Assembly: GCF_034702125.1 (NCBI RefSeq)
Contig: NC_085865.1
Coordinates: 42,190,128-42,254,127 of the forward strand
Direction: 5' to 3'
Source of the DNA: Engraulis encrasicolus
Taxonomy: Eukaryota; Chordata; Actinopteri; Clupeiformes; Engraulidae
DNA length: 64,000 nt
The notes under the pieces are model-generated. The model was not told where the DNA came from and did not search any database. It was given only the letters and a program-made list of their open reading frames with translations. How positions within the stretch are numbered: the first letter of the stretch is position 1; each line of letters begins with the position of its first letter. Shown in pieces: positions 25,269 to 37,275 of this stretch. The translations under genes and the position numbers were made by a program.

Positions 25269-26349
25269 GTGAGAGTGAGAAAGATCTGAGTGCTGAGGTC
25301 ATTTCTAATGCTTGTCATTATTGGCGGCATACTTCACAGTGCCACAGCACAGCATCAATCATCCTCTGGACATCTGCCAGGCGGCTCTCGCAGTACATCT
25401 ACACAACGCGTGATCTTGTCTCTCTCTCTCTCTCTCCAGATTCACACTCACGGAGTTAGCTGAATATTGTGGGTTTATTCCTAGAGATGATCCTTTCTTT
25501 TACAAACGCTTTTTTATATTAGCGGCACATCATTTATGTTCACATGTACCAGTACACATGTACAGCGGTTGGACATTATCCCCAAGATAGTAATGATAGA
25601 GGAACATTAGAAAAATGAATGTTCTATTTTAATCATATCTTTTTAATTATGATATCGGCGACTATGCTCTCCATATAATTTTGGAGAATTTTGCAAAGTC
25701 TTACAGACTTCTGGAACACATTGTTCTATAGAAGATTTAATCAAAACCTCCCCATCCCAAGAGCATAGTCTATGTGCAGATGACACCCCCCCCAGCAGAC
25801 CCACTCACTTTTTGCAGAAAAGCCTCAACTACATTATAGAAATATGGCTATGACATTACCAAGAGTCTTAAGTGACAAATTCAGACTTGGTCACTACCAT
25901 TTTGGTGACCGTAGGGTTATATAACAGAGGCAAAGGGAAAATGGCTTAAAGGAATAAGTTGCACCTACTTCTTTATACCCAGTGTATAGACTGAAACATT
26001 CAATCCAAAGTCTCCCCATCCCCCTACACCCCTATCACCAGATAGAAAACAACACTACCCCATCCCTACAGGGCACCTACTCGTCTATGCCAAGTCCGGC
26101 CAGGGTGCTGTTCAGGAAGGGGAAGGCCTGGTCTGGGCTGAGGACCTCGATGGGCAGCGAGACGGACAGGGGCACCTCCCACATGAGCTTGGAGAGCTGC
26201 GACACCCCTGAGTTGTCGATGGCGCCCCCCGTTCCCGTCCCCGATCCCGGGCCTGCCTCCCCGTTCACCTGGGGCTGCTGCTGCTGCTGCTGTCCATCCC
26301 CCTCCCCCTGGTCATGAAGTGGCCCTTCCTGGCCTGCCAGCTTGACCCG
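20619..26349 (-). CDS. Unrecognised small protein gene, three coding exons
   Basis: I do not recognise the family. Exons on the minus strand: 26349 (or a later start) to 26081, 25067-24823, 20704-20619, stop TGA at 20621-20619. Splice sites are consensus (GA|GTAGGT, CGTAG|G, CCAG|GTGAGC, TTTCAG|AG) and phases agree, which argues for a real gene. The product is Gln- and Gly-rich at first (QQQQQ), then MWEVPLSVSLPIEVL, a Lys/Val-rich stretch KERVVWVDTKRTQV, DINPWRHTQPN, and an acidic C-terminus with SESSYAPVEM. No signal peptide or membrane segment is visible. In frame, a stop lies at 26352-26350, directly after a pyrimidine-rich tract ending GTAG, so 26349 may be an acceptor with a start exon upstream. 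The only in-frame Met before the second exon is at 26184, giving about 144 aa. Confidence 0.7.
21012..21352. mobile_element. Degenerate MITE with a nested insertion
   Basis: GCGTTTACATGACGTTTTTAA on the left and AATTCCAAATAAAATTTCTG...GGAAACATAGC on the right resemble the inverted ends of AATTCC-rich fish MITEs. About 160 bases with CAACGCGTTTCGCTATTGCT interrupt the middle. Boundaries approximate. In the intron of the unrecognised gene. Confidence 0.4.
21603..21902. mobile_element. Buster-type hAT MITE, TSD ACCTACAG/ACCTATAG
   Basis: Left end CAGTGGATCCCAAACTTT and right end AGTTTGGGAACCTCTA are inverted. Flanking 8-mers at 21595-21602 and 21903-21910 match at 7 of 8 positions. Confidence 0.82.
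22745..22916. repeat. Dispersed GGGCCCAGGGA-type repeat
   Basis: Contains GGTCAGTTGTCCCGGGCCCAG and a region GGGAGGGCCTTTTCAGATGA. Related copies lie near 22200-22305, 24445-24550 and 27205-27320, all with TTGTCCCG and CCCAGGGA blocks, so this is one dispersed family here. Confidence 0.55.
23130..23904. mobile_element. Inverted-repeat element built of ATTACGTTATGGGC motifs
   Basis: Left end GTAAGATCCCAAAACGTAAT pairs with right end ATTACGTTTTGGGTTCTTAC. Both arms carry multiple copies of a GCCCATAACGTAATAACT-like motif (at least six on the left in one direction, six on the right in the other), plus a paired GGGCCCAAATTATTAC block. The central 400 bases are AT-rich without a coding frame. Non-autonomous DNA transposon by architecture; superfamily unknown. 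Confidence 0.75.
25080..25264. repeat. (CA)n microsatellite, about 185 bp
   Basis: Imperfect then pure CA repeat beginning ten bases upstream (on the coding minus strand) of the acceptor at 25068. On the sense strand it reads (GT)n running into the 3-prime splice site. Confidence 0.95.
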
Positions 26350-26692
26350 CTACTCAGACGACCACACGAAACGAAAAACGGGAAAAAGGGACGAGGTGTC
26401 CACACCACGGAGTCAGGTCAGGTCCACAGCCTGCTCAACGTTGCCTGCTTCCGCTGTCTGTAGGGCTTCCTTGAAGACTCTCTGTCCCTCCTCAGGTGAA
26501 GGTGGGTTTTGTGTCTTGTCACAGCCTCTTCAGCCTCTGTGCTTAGTTCCTTTGGGGTTCAGTGTGTCTTCAGGTCTTCTGTATGTCTTCAGGAATCTCC
26601 TCTCGTGCTGGAATCACCCTGCTGCTCTGAGGAAGATGTCAGCGTGGTCTAAGCCTTGTCAGGGAGTCTCCGTGTTGTGGTCGTGATTTTGA

Positions 26693-26730
<38 letters not shown>

Positions 26731-26819
26731 TCTCTCTGTGTCACTGTGTGTCTCTGTCCGTCACTGTCTGTCTCTCGCTCTACTATGATGAGCTCATGGG
26801 TTGCTCGCCCCCTCCTGAG

Positions 26820-26830
26820 GCCTTAAATAC
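26820..26830 (-). promoter_or_regulatory. TATA-like box (TATTTAAG) for the unrecognised minus-strand gene
   Basis: The plus strand reads CTTAAATA, i.e. TATTTAAG on the minus strand, in a GC-rich setting (CCGCTCAGAG upstream, GCCTCAGGAGG downstream). It lies about 475 bases upstream of the first coding segment and would place transcription start near 26795. Position supports it; no other core element was identified. Confidence 0.45.
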
Positions 26831-27917
26831 TCTGAGCGGCGGTGTGCTATGTGGCGGCGAGACGTGAAGTTTATTAGGCTGTCATGGTGCTGACAAACAG
26901 CCTTGTTGTGCCTTTTATTTATTTATTTTCCTTCCTCATTTTTCTGTAATGATGAGGGAATCCTCCATGACCAATGGCCTCTGTCCGTCTTGACCTCTCC
27001 CATCTCTCTCTCTCTCTCCATCCCGTCCTCCCTCTCTCTCTCTCAGAATATACATTGAGTGTCTGAGTTCTGAGAGTGTGTTCACACAAGAGGTCAACCA
27101 TAATGTTCTCTGCATACATCAAGAAGACATCATTCACCTCCATGAGAGAATCTGGACAGGGCCAGTGGTGGGACATGTCTGGGCGAGTGTTGGCAGGGAA
27201 ACAGACAGGCCGGGGCCAAAGGGGTCAGTTGTCCCGAACCCAGGGAGAGGGGGTGCCACAGAATTGGGTACCCAATTACATTGTATGTAGTGAATGCGGG
27301 GGGGGGGGTTCAGACGACTTGGACTTTATCAGCAGCCCAGAGTGGTTGGGTACAGTATGTCTGTAAATGAAGAGGGGCTGGGGTGCATAAGAATTCTTCA
27401 CAGAAATTCCAATCAGCATTCATTTAATTTGCCTGCATTTATTAAGTCATTTTACCATACAAACCACCAACTGAACCATACAATTAACCACTTGCTGAAA
27501 CAGTTTACTTTGTGTGTATACAGAAACAGTGTACGAGGGTATCATATACTTTATGATGTGTATTGGTCCTTTTCATTACGTTATTGTTCCCCAATCTCTT
27601 GCAAATGCAGGCTAATGTGATGTAATGTAATTGGCAATTTGGGAATTTACATATTTTTCAAAGCTGTAACAATTCATCTCAATGAAAAGTCATCAAAATC
27701 AAAAATGCAAAGTGGGCGTTACAAACACAGTACAAAGACAAACAGCTAATTGTTTATTCATGTGAGTGATTTATGAGAGATGATAATTAAAAACATCTCA
27801 TTCATCATAAGCACTGCAAACTGCTTTGGTATGGCATAAATATTTAGACCCTGACTGCTGATCTTACGTCCATTCCCCTATCTACTTCAAACCCCAACCT
27901 CAACGCCACTCGAAACA

Positions 27918-27974
27918 CACACACACACACACACACACACGCACTCACACACACGCGCACACACACACACACAC
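27918..27974. repeat. (CA)n microsatellite
   Basis: Interrupted CA repeat in the intergenic stretch between the unrecognised gene and the first TRIM gene. From 27330 to 28350 I see no gene. Confidence 0.9.
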
Positions 27975-28353
27975 CACTCCCTCCATCTCCCTCGCTTTGC
28001 TCCGTGCCTATCTGACAGCCACGTACGGGTCATGATGGATGTCCGGGTCGCTCACAGCAAGGCGTCACATATTCAAAAGCAGCAAAAACACAACTCTGCA
28101 TCATAACTCTTTACGGCCTTAGCATGTCCCGTGGCCCCCCTCCGTGTCAGGGCCCCGTGTAATGTCCCCGTCTGGTGCCACTGCTCTGTCAACCAATAGT
28201 GTGTTAACGTAGCCCAAGCCCTCGGAGGGTGCCTTATAGTGTTTGGAAGCTGGACAGATAGCTCATATTAACATGACACCACATGTAGACTCCAAGCGTA
28301 AGTAAAACCCCCCCCACCTCGCCGATGTGCACTGTGGATGTGCTAACCGTACC

Positions 28354-28637
28354 CAGGGCCGGATTAACGCACAGGCTAGATATGGCTGCAGCCTAGGGGT
28401 CTCCACCTGCCAGGGGCTCCCCTGATTGGCCAAAAGTGAAAAATTACAAAATTGTGAAAAGATGCAATATCGAAATATTCATCTGTGGTGTTGAGTACAG
28501 TCGGTAGACATGTTATCCCTAATTCCTAGCTCGTAATTATGGCACTGTGTATGTACATTTGTCATGAAATTTGGCCTCCAGGGGGCCCCACAGCAACCTG
28601 TACCCTAGGGGCCCCAGTCCACCTCAATCCGGCCCTG
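28354..28637. mobile_element. hAT-like MITE, TSD ACCGTACC/ACCATACC
   Basis: Left end CAGGGCCGGATTAA and right end TCAATCCGGCCCTG are inverted. Flanking 8-mers at 28346-28353 and 28638-28645 match at 7 of 8. A 5-prime-truncated relative ends in TTAATCCGGCCCTG near 41383. Confidence 0.85.
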
Positions 28638-28645
28638 ACCATACC

Positions 28646-30450
28646 GTGTGACATATCTGCTCGTCTCAGCAGCACACGGAACCATCTCCATGGATACCAA
28701 TATACATACATAAAACAATGACCTCAAGCATCAGTGTGGCTCGAAGAGTTCACGAGCATCTCTCCCCTTCGCGGTGCACACGTCCCAATCAAAACAACTC
28801 GCATTCCACAGGCTATTACTAAAAATTCTTGAAGCGCACAAATGATAAGAATAGCAGGCATGCGTCCATATAAAGTCAATTAATTTATGATTGAGACATA
28901 GCGTACGAACAAAGAGGCCTACACTGTAAATCTGACAAAGTTGCCATCTTGAGGAGAGCAGGCCAACAGTAGGCTCACGTAGAATGCCGTGCGACCTTGT
29001 AGTGTTAATTACAGCCAATCAATCACACCTGTCCACCCAGTCCACTCATGGATGAGTCCAGGGACGCCTCCCCAACCCTGGGCCAGATGGCAGCTCTAGC
29101 TCTGGCCTTCACTGGCTATGCCCGTGTGGGCCTGCTCCTGGCACAGTGAGCGTGGAGGGCGTGTGTGTGTGTGTGTGTGCGTGTGTGGTGCCAACATCTG
29201 ATGGCAGTGCCCAGGAGCTGTGCCAGGGCGTTATGTCAACCTATGACGTCCATCGCGGGCACGGGCCGAGCGAGACGCCACACCTGAGTGACACGTTTGG
29301 CAGTGCCTATCCAGTACATGAGCTCCTCCAGGCTTGTTTGGCAGCCAGTGCATGAGCTGCTCTCCTGAGGGACATTTACGTAAACGTTCTCAAGCATGTT
29401 CTCAGCCTGGGCCTGAGGCCAAGGGCCTTTTCATTGGGGTTGGCCATACATTGTCCGGAGGACCTCAGATGGGATTCTACCAATGACTGCATTGTATGCG
29501 GCATACAGCCATTGGAATCTACAGTGTGTTGTGGCCTCAAGAAAAAACAGAAGTCTACAACGTCTGTGCAAAAGGATGGAACTACTGCTGTTTTAGAGCT
29601 GGTCTGCCCTGGGGATCTTGTGGTTTCCTGTTGGTCTAACACAGTTTGCTGTGTCTCCTGCTGATATGCCTTCTATGGAAATCACACAGACCAAATAACA
29701 GTTAGAAACGTGTTTTTTGCATAAAACTCAGGCTTGCTTTTACTCCATAAACAACTGAAGTAAACATCAACTTCACACAAACTCCAAACCTCTACTTTAT
29801 CTTCAAATACATGTAGGCGTTTCTCAATTTTAAAAAAGGCTAAGAAAGGACTTCCATCTAACTTTTACAGGTATCCAAGAAGGTTTGCAGCACAAGAGGG
29901 ATATAGGCAAGTAGGGAAGGATATACAGTATTTCCTCCTAACTGTGGCATCCATAAGAACATCATATTAAATCTGCTCATGTAGTTCAGATGAGGGACCA
30001 CAACCGACCCCCCCTTCTGTACACCAGTGCTCTTGACTGCTCAGTTGTCTGGTTCAGGATGCTATACAGTAGTCACTAAGCTGATGTGAAAGGCAGTGTG
30101 CGCTTTCCACTCTTTGTTTATTGCAGCGGGCCGCTACATTTCCGCGCTGCGTCGTAATTCTGCTGCGGTGTAATTGACTGAGGTCACTCGGGCGTGACAT
30201 CTCTTGTTGTGCTTTCTGCCGGGGTGGCACAACGGCCGCCAGCGCGCGCGGAGGGGACACTGAGGCCACAAGGTCATGCAGCGGGGGCACAGGAGGCACA
30301 AGGTCACTTGCCGGGTGGGATTACGACACCATCCCGACAGACAAGGGCTTGACAGCAATATAGCCGAAAACAAATCTCCCAACAAGGGCGTACGTCACAC
30401 CCATATGGCCAACAGCTTATTTTAATAAAAAGTCGACTCACATCAGTTGT
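28646..30450. other. Intergenic stretch without a supported gene
   Basis: Contains short open frames on both strands, a short GT repeat near 29160, and a GC-rich patch near 30200. None has splice-compatible neighbours or recognisable protein similarity. Confidence 0.5.
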
Positions 30451-30688
30451 ACAGATGTTTAAGGTCGATTAGATATAATATTCATGTCATTGTGGGTTGA
30501 ATGTGTCCAGAAAGGTAAATGAGAGCATAGCAATAAAGTTAAAGATGAATAAAGAAAAACAACCCTGAACGATTATATTAAAATACACAATAGAGGAATT
30601 AGATTAAAAATGTGACTGTTTGAAAGAAAGATGCTGACAACAAAGATACAGCTAAAACATTTCTACATTTTGCATAGCTTGTGCTACA

Positions 30689-33600
30689 TTACTGAACTGT
30701 GACAGACATTTTCAAAGGCATAATTTTCAGTGGAGACACTGCACATGTGACGTTCATGAAAGGAAAAACTCTCTCAGTGAAAGTGTAATCAATAGTGTGC
30801 AGGTGTACGTCATGGACAGGATCAAAAAAGGACAGTTGTCCCAAATCCCAGTCCAGCTGCACTCGGATCCTCTGCGGCTTCTGCTTCACAGTCAGGAGAA
30901 CGGGTGCTCCCGGTGTGGACCCGACTCGGTACTGTCCGTTGTAGTACCAGATCCTCCACAGGCCCGATCCAGAGGTGATGTTGCCTCTCCTTGGTGTGGA
31001 CGCAGCCATCACCCCCAGGGCCCAGTTGCTGCTCTCCCCAACCTTCACGTCCCAGCTGTGCACTCCTGAGCAGAAGCTCTCCGAGCCCAGCACCACAGCA
31101 CTGGAGTCAAACCTGTCTGGACCGGGAGGGCCGCCCATAGAGGTGTCGGAGAACCTCACGGTGGTCAGGTCATTTGTCAGAGACAGCCGGCAGTGAGCTG
31201 TGTTGGGGTCCAAAATCACAGGAGCTGGGAAGGAAACAACAAACTTTAGTCAACTCTTGGTAGTATTAAAACCATTCCTCATTGGCGTCAATGTGACGGA
31301 TGGCAACTAGCAGTTTGGCATAGAACATTAGTAAACCTCCCTCCTGAAGCCTCATACAGTATTGTTAGCACTAAGCTATTAGTCTGGCCCTTTGGCCTTG
31401 CAGTATTGTGCTGTGCCTCAGTGGTAAAGTCTACTTTTTTGTGGTGGATATACTGTATATTTGAGCATTTTGAGGTGGGTATACTGTATATATTTGTCCT
31501 ATTGTAAATAATGGATCAATCAATTTAGGTGGATATACTGAAATCCCCCAAAAATTGAGGTGAGTATACTGCGTATACCTGCATTCTGCGTAGACTACAC
31601 CACTGCTGTGCCTCCCATGCCCGACCTGGTAGGTTGTGGGTTTGAGCCCCAAGTGGTGAACTAGCGCAGGTGACCTCAGTTACATCAACAATATGAAAAC
31701 ATGGATCATCCATCCTGCCTTGTGTCAACAGTTACGGCTGGTGGTGGAATGAGGTTATTTGCACACTTTGGGTCCCTCAGTACCAATTGAACACCATTGA
31801 ACATCAACAACCACAGTCTACCTGATTATTGTTGCAGGCAGTTAAGGCTGTTCTGAAGGAAAACGGGGGTCCAACCCAGTACTAGCAAGATGTATCTAAT
31901 GATGTCGGTGGTATATGCCTCAGTAGAGCACTACCAGGTAGCCAGACTGAATTTGGTTGCGGAATTTTATACAGTGTACTTTTGAAGTACACTATGTATA
32001 GTGCAGTGTACTTTTGAAGTATGGGTGGGTCAGGCAATAAATAGGTGATTCTTAGAAAATATGTTCTTTTTGGCCTCAGAAATTTTTGAAAATAAAATAT
32101 ACTGTATGTTTGGGGTAATATTTTTTCATATGTTTTAATTCTCCATCAGGTGTAGAAACACACTATGTAAGTGGTTGAGCTTACATTATTTAAATAATGT
32201 GTATTTTTTTACTGTTTTGTTTAACAAGTGTCATTTCCATCACACTGCAAGAAATGTGTTGTACAAGCAATACTATGAATATGATCATTGAGTTGAAGCC
32301 ATGGCTGTATAAATATCAAAACATCAAAATTTCATTATTGTGGCAATCATATTTCTTTTCTTTAACCCCAAAAATGTATGGTGTGATAGAAATGACATTG
32401 TGGTGGAAATGACATTGTGTGGTGGAAATGACCACATGGTTGGACACACAAACATGCTTAACAAAGTTGCCCTTTGTTATTTTTGAAATATTAAACATCA
32501 GTCTTAACATTGCAAAACAACACTATTGATCAACATCAGTGAGATGGTAGACAAATTGATTGTAACAATTTTATAGCCAAAAATCAGCATGAATGTCATC
32601 TCCACCACACCACTGTCATTTCCACCATAATGTGGTGGATATGACTGTGATGGAAATCACATTTTTAAGGTTTTTTTCAAAAAAATGCAAATTTGCCCGA
32701 GTGGTTGGTTTTAATTGATACTTGGTGGTGAAAATTCCTTCCATATCCAATTTGTGCTTTGAATTCACTGTACTTTCCCAAAGACAACATGCATTGAAAG
32801 GCTCACAATTTTCTTTACATTGACAATTTCGATGCTGTGGTGGCGATGACGCTGATACTGTGCGACAGCTATATTTTGGATAAAAAATGATATTGCCGGC
32901 CAACTCAAATGTATTAGAACTATAATGTATTTTTATTATTTAACTGATACTTTATTAATTTACATAATGTCTAAAGTCTGAAAGTCTGGGTGTGTGACAA
33001 GAAGAAAACAGTAGTTTTGACAATATCAAAATAGAACAGTGTTGATTTTTTTCAGAGGTGGTTTTACGCTGAAGTTAACATATAAAGTGAAATAATTCCA
33101 AAATTATGTATATTTTTAAAAATGGACCCCATGAACAGGAAAAGTACACATTCTCCAAGAATTACCCAAAATTATATGTAATTTGCATTAGACGCTCTCT
33201 TAATGCCATTGATAAATTAGATCACTGTTAGGCCTACCTAAAATATGGCCCAATGCTATGCTATGGCCAATGCTATTCATACTGTAGTAAGAGATGTAGT
33301 ATGAGTATCTACCCTACAAGTACTGTAGATGTCATATTATGAATACCCACTATAATTGGCAATGTTCTGCATCTTCTCCCAGACTTTGAACTTGAGGTTC
33401 CCCAGGTGCTGGGACACCTGTATGAGGGCTCCAGAAGGCATCTCTGGGCTCTGCAGTGTACATTGGGCCCTGGAATGAAATGAAAAAACATTATGATGAC
33501 CTAGGAACAATATAACATTGTCTTTCTTGAATCATCAAGTGCTTTTGACATGGGTTCAGGGTGACTCAATATCACCAAGTCATTACCTTTCTGCAATGGT

Positions 33601-36460
33601 CTTGTAATTCTGAAAAACAAAATAGTCAAAAGGATTCATTAATTGGTATCCTAGCCCATTAGATCTCTGAGGGTGAATGAGTCACATGCTTAAATATTAA
33701 AGGTGCACTGTAATATTTTTAGCAGCTTCTTTCCAGAATTCATGCTGCCCATTCACAAATATTTTTCACGAATACTTACCACCACCATCAAATTCATTAT
33801 GACTGGGAAAAATGCAATTTTCCTACATGAAGATGTGGATCTGCAATTATTAATTTCCAAAAATATACTATTTAGCAGCAAAACGCACTGTATTTTGGTC
33901 ATACTAGTAAACATTTGTTTATTACTTATATTAATTAATGAAAAGATCTAATTTGGCATAGGCAGCTAATGACCAGCTAGTGTCAATACTTTGGCCACAA
34001 TCCTACACAGTACACCTTTAAACAATAGGCTACCCCTCACCTCCAGAAATGAGATATCATCAGTTTCCATCTGCTCCGCAATGTCTTTTATTATCTTTGA
34101 AAGACACAAAATGTCTTCACTGATCTTCTCAATCTTGTCCTTCATTATCTTGCTCTTCTGTATCTTTTCAGTCCTCAGCACAGTTATCTTGGCAGCCTCC
34201 TCATCTCTTAGAAACTGGTGGAGCTTCTCAAACTCCTCTTTGATGATGGCCTCAGTTTGCTCCGCTTGAAACTGCAATAAACATACCACATCTTAAAAGT
34301 GCTCCCTTGTCAATATTACAGCTGTATCACCGTGTGTTTTGATTCAATGTGCAAAGTAATATTGCTGTGCTTGAATGCAAAACACAAACCAAGTGCATTG
34401 ATATAGACCTAAAAAAAATAAATAAAAAAAGTTCAAAGAGCTAAGGTCTGTTGGTTGGTCATAAGCATTATGAAAGCTGATAGGCTGTGACTAGCCAACT
34501 ATACTCTGCTCTTAAAAATCTCCTTATTTATTATTTCAATGTGGGAGGACCGACCTTGAAACACCTCAGTGTTTCATTTTTAAACAAAACTTGTTATTCA
34601 AGGCCACTGTAACTTATCACCATCAGCATCTCTAACTTTATGCAAGGTAGGCCTAAAGCAAGGAAAGTTTATCACATTGACACATTGGCACATAAGAGGC
34701 AAAAGGGCACACCATGTAGCAGACATCAGTGGGGCACACAGTAAAAATGCTGTGTTAATTCATCACTTAGGCTACAGTAGTGTTTCTCAACAGGGGTGGT
34801 ACAGCCCTCCAGGGGAGCTCTAGGGGGGCGTTGAGAAGGATACAGCTGAGAGGGGGCGGTGCTTAATTTCCCTTGGGAGGCTTTATAGCTCGTTCAAAAA
34901 GTCGAGAATCCCAAGAAAGCCGACCTAAAACCTCGGGAAAGTGGGAGTGAACATTTGGTGACGCAATGTCAGATCGATAATTATCGAGGTTGATCTCAGG
35001 CGGAAGTATAGAACAACGAGTTCCCGAGCTTATGTTTTGTGTGACGACACACGCATCATCAACATGGTGCCCATTCATCCAACTGGCATGTAAACAGTAT
35101 CATAAATGCTTAAATATCATCTTGTAATCACTATCAATAACACCAGTTGCTGTCATTCAATTGCAGATGCACAGCAATGCTGGTCTGTTTAATTTAGCTT
35201 ATTTCAGCTAAAATGATATGTCGTGGGTGTGGATGTGAAAAAAAGAAAAGAGAACCAAAACAAAACACACATGATTCCCGATTGTTCCGGGATCAGTGGC
35301 GTTCATGCGCCAAAGTCCAGCACTCGGTTGTCACATGAGCAGTGTCGTCAGCTGTCTCGAGAGGTCCCGAGATCGCACAGCAAATTCTGCAGTGCTCATT
35401 TAACACTCAGAGAGTTGATTTGACATAATTTGGACTTATATGAACTCTCTAAGTGTTGAATTAACACCGCAACATTTAGGCCTACTGTGCGTGAAGGCAC
35501 CATTAGTCCATTTAATACTAAGGGGGCTTTGTCAAGCTTATGATGAGGTCAAGGGGGTGTTTGTTCAAAAAAAAGTTGAGAACCACTGGGCTACAGAGTC
35601 CATTTAGCTTATTCTAGATTGAAGACTATTTGGTCCAAGAGTAATTACTGAACAGGCTTACTTTAATAGGCCTGCTATGCTATAGAATAGACACATGGAA
35701 ATATGTGTTCAAATACATTTTATATTCAATCAAATTGGAGATTGATGCATGTTGCTGAAAACATGTATAAAATAGCTTAGGCCCCAAGCCATCATATGTT
35801 TTAAACATAAGAAGGCATTTTGCATTGAGTCAGTCAGTGCATGATCTTAAAATTAATTCACCTGAATATGCTGCGACGTTTTCTCAAAACTGACTTGATG
35901 GTTTCCGAGGTCTGTCAGTTTTTCCTGAAGAGGCTTCAATTTTAGCTCGAGTTCATCCTGAAATGAATGTACAAACCATCTTAATTAATTAAAATATAGC
36001 CTACTAGGCGTAAAGCCATCGTAGGCTTATTAAAATGTCCAGATTAGCCTACCTTGCGATCCACCACGACCTCTTCGATGAGACTAAAGTTATGTCCTTT
36101 ATGCAATTTTGAGTCCCGACACAGTAAACACAGAAGTGTTTGGTCCTCATGACAGAAGAGTCGGAGTTTCTTCTTGTGCTGACTACAGTGCACTTTGGGC
36201 CCAGCAGCAGGTGCACTGTAAATGTCTGCGTCGCCATCTTTCGAGAACGCGTCGCACAGGTTCTTCAAAGCCAAGTTCGGTACGAAGTCGTCGCTCTTGG
36301 AACACCTTCTTTCACAAACTGGACATTGCCTGGCGGTTTTCGTTTCCCAGAATTTCTGCAAACAGGTTTTGCAAAAGCTATGACTGCACGTTAGGATAAC
36401 AGGATCGTTGTAGATGTGAAGACATATCGGACAGGATAAATCGTGTACCAGGGAAGCCAT
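30689..36460 (-). CDS. TRIM35-like RING/B-box/coiled-coil/SPRY protein, copy A
   Basis: Predicted E3 ubiquitin ligase of about 470 aa. Minus-strand exons: 36460-36053 (RING plus B-box), 35957-35862 (96 nt), 34271-34041 (231 nt), 33609-33587 (23 nt), 33469-33351 (119 nt), 31224-30689 (SPRY, stop TAA). All junctions are GT-AG and in phase; the 96/231/23 pattern is the classic TRIM coiled-coil exon set. The RING is complete C3HC4 (CPIC...CSHSFCKTC...CPVC); the B-box has CSQH, FCHED, CLLC and H...H. The linker exons are Lys/Glu-rich coiled coil (EEFEKLHQFLRDEEAAK). The last exon is PRY/SPRY with LDPNTAHCRLSL, SWDVKVGESSNWALGV and LWRIWYYNGQYRVG. An in-frame Met at 36541 would add 27 residues; 36460 is preferred because MAS plus DLSCPIC matches family starts. 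Likely soluble cytoplasmic; target unknown. TRIM39- or A33-like naming is possible. Confidence 0.9.
31381..31660 (+). repeat. tRNA-like SINE split by a MITE
   Basis: The right part carries a B-box-like GGGTTTGAGCCCC (31641-31653) preceded by CCTGGTAGGTTGT. The left part (31381-31418) would be its head. The MITE at 31419-31605 interrupts it, with duplicated CTGTGCCT marking the insertion. In the last intron of TRIM copy A. Confidence 0.6.
31419..31605. mobile_element. hAT-like MITE, CAGTGGTGTAGTCTAC family, TSD CTGTGCCT
   Basis: 187-bp element with termini CAGTGGTAAAGTCTAC and GTAGACTACACCACTG, flanked by exact CTGTGCCT at 31411-31418 and 31606-31613. The interior has repeated GGTGGGTATACTG-like motifs. 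A sister copy lies at 51121-51236. Confidence 0.92.
32200..32870. repeat. AT-rich region with GTGGTGGAAATGAC motif array
   Basis: At least eight copies, in both directions, of a GTGGTGGAAATGAC / GTCATTTCCACCAC motif (for example at 32390-32430 and 32590-32660). The architecture resembles the motif-array elements at 23130 and 45550. Clear outer ends were not found. In the last intron of TRIM copy A. Confidence 0.55.
34778..35588. mobile_element. Buster-type hAT element with nested insertions, TSD GGCTACAG
   Basis: Left end TAGTGTTTCTCAAC, right end GTTGAGAACCACTG, flanked by exact GGCTACAG at 34770-34777 and 35589-35596. The normal short body (GGGGTGGTACAGCCC...AGGGGGTGTTTGTTC) is split by about 640 bases of unrelated DNA, including the small MITE at 35386-35472. 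Confidence 0.82.
35386..35472. mobile_element. Small MITE nested in the hAT element
   Basis: Arms TTAACACTCAGAGAGTT and AACTCTCTAAGTGTTGAATT are inverted around a 25-base AT-rich centre. This terminus (GTGTTAATTCAACACT-like) is a common fish short repeat. Confidence 0.6.
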
Positions 36461-36766
36461 GACCTCGCCAACATTTATCGATTGACTCACTGTTGCTTTC
36501 ACTTTCTGTTGTAGAAGGCTATACGGAAGGGAATGCACCATCTTCCTGAATACAGGAACATGTCAGTTAAAGGCAAGCAGTCACACATATGGATGGATAG
36601 GCTAGATGTCTGAAAACATCCAGAACCTGGCCTATTAGACCTATAGCAGCACAATGGCTATATTTCATTCAAGATTGTGTGCGACAGTGTGCAGAGTGAA
36701 ATTAAACCTCAGGGACAAAAATATAGCTGTCCTCATTAATTAGTAGCTCACCTGCCGATATCACAT

Positions 36767-37073
<307 letters not shown>

Positions 37074-37254
37074 GAGGGAGTGTGCACGAGTGATATTATT
37101 TGAGTGGTTATCTGGATGCCATTCATGAGATGTGAATGCTCTTTTGCAGAGTGCACCAGGCTTACGTAATGTATAACTTTCTGCTGACCCCAATTAGGCT
37201 ACTTTATTTTTGGCTGTACCCCCGCTGCCCAGCGTGCCCTCTCACCCTGTTCAA

Positions 37255-37275
37255 TGTAATGCTTTATAAAAAATA
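37255..37275 (-). promoter_or_regulatory. TATA-like element of TRIM copy A
   Basis: The minus strand reads TTTTATATTTTTTATAAAGC. The same block occurs upstream of copy B at about 43811-43831, so it was duplicated with the gene. A conserved GCAGGTGAG donor (minus strand, near 36750 and 42760) suggests a 5-prime non-coding exon between this and the first coding exon. Confidence 0.35.

Noticed and set aside
28731..29018. Minus-strand open frame of 95 codons
   Set aside because: No domain, no splice-compatible partner and low-complexity-free but unremarkable sequence; expected by chance.
30797..31196. Plus-strand open frames over the SPRY exon (and 39283-39696)
   Set aside because: Antisense shadows of the TRIM SPRY exons; both copies show them because the exons are nearly the same.
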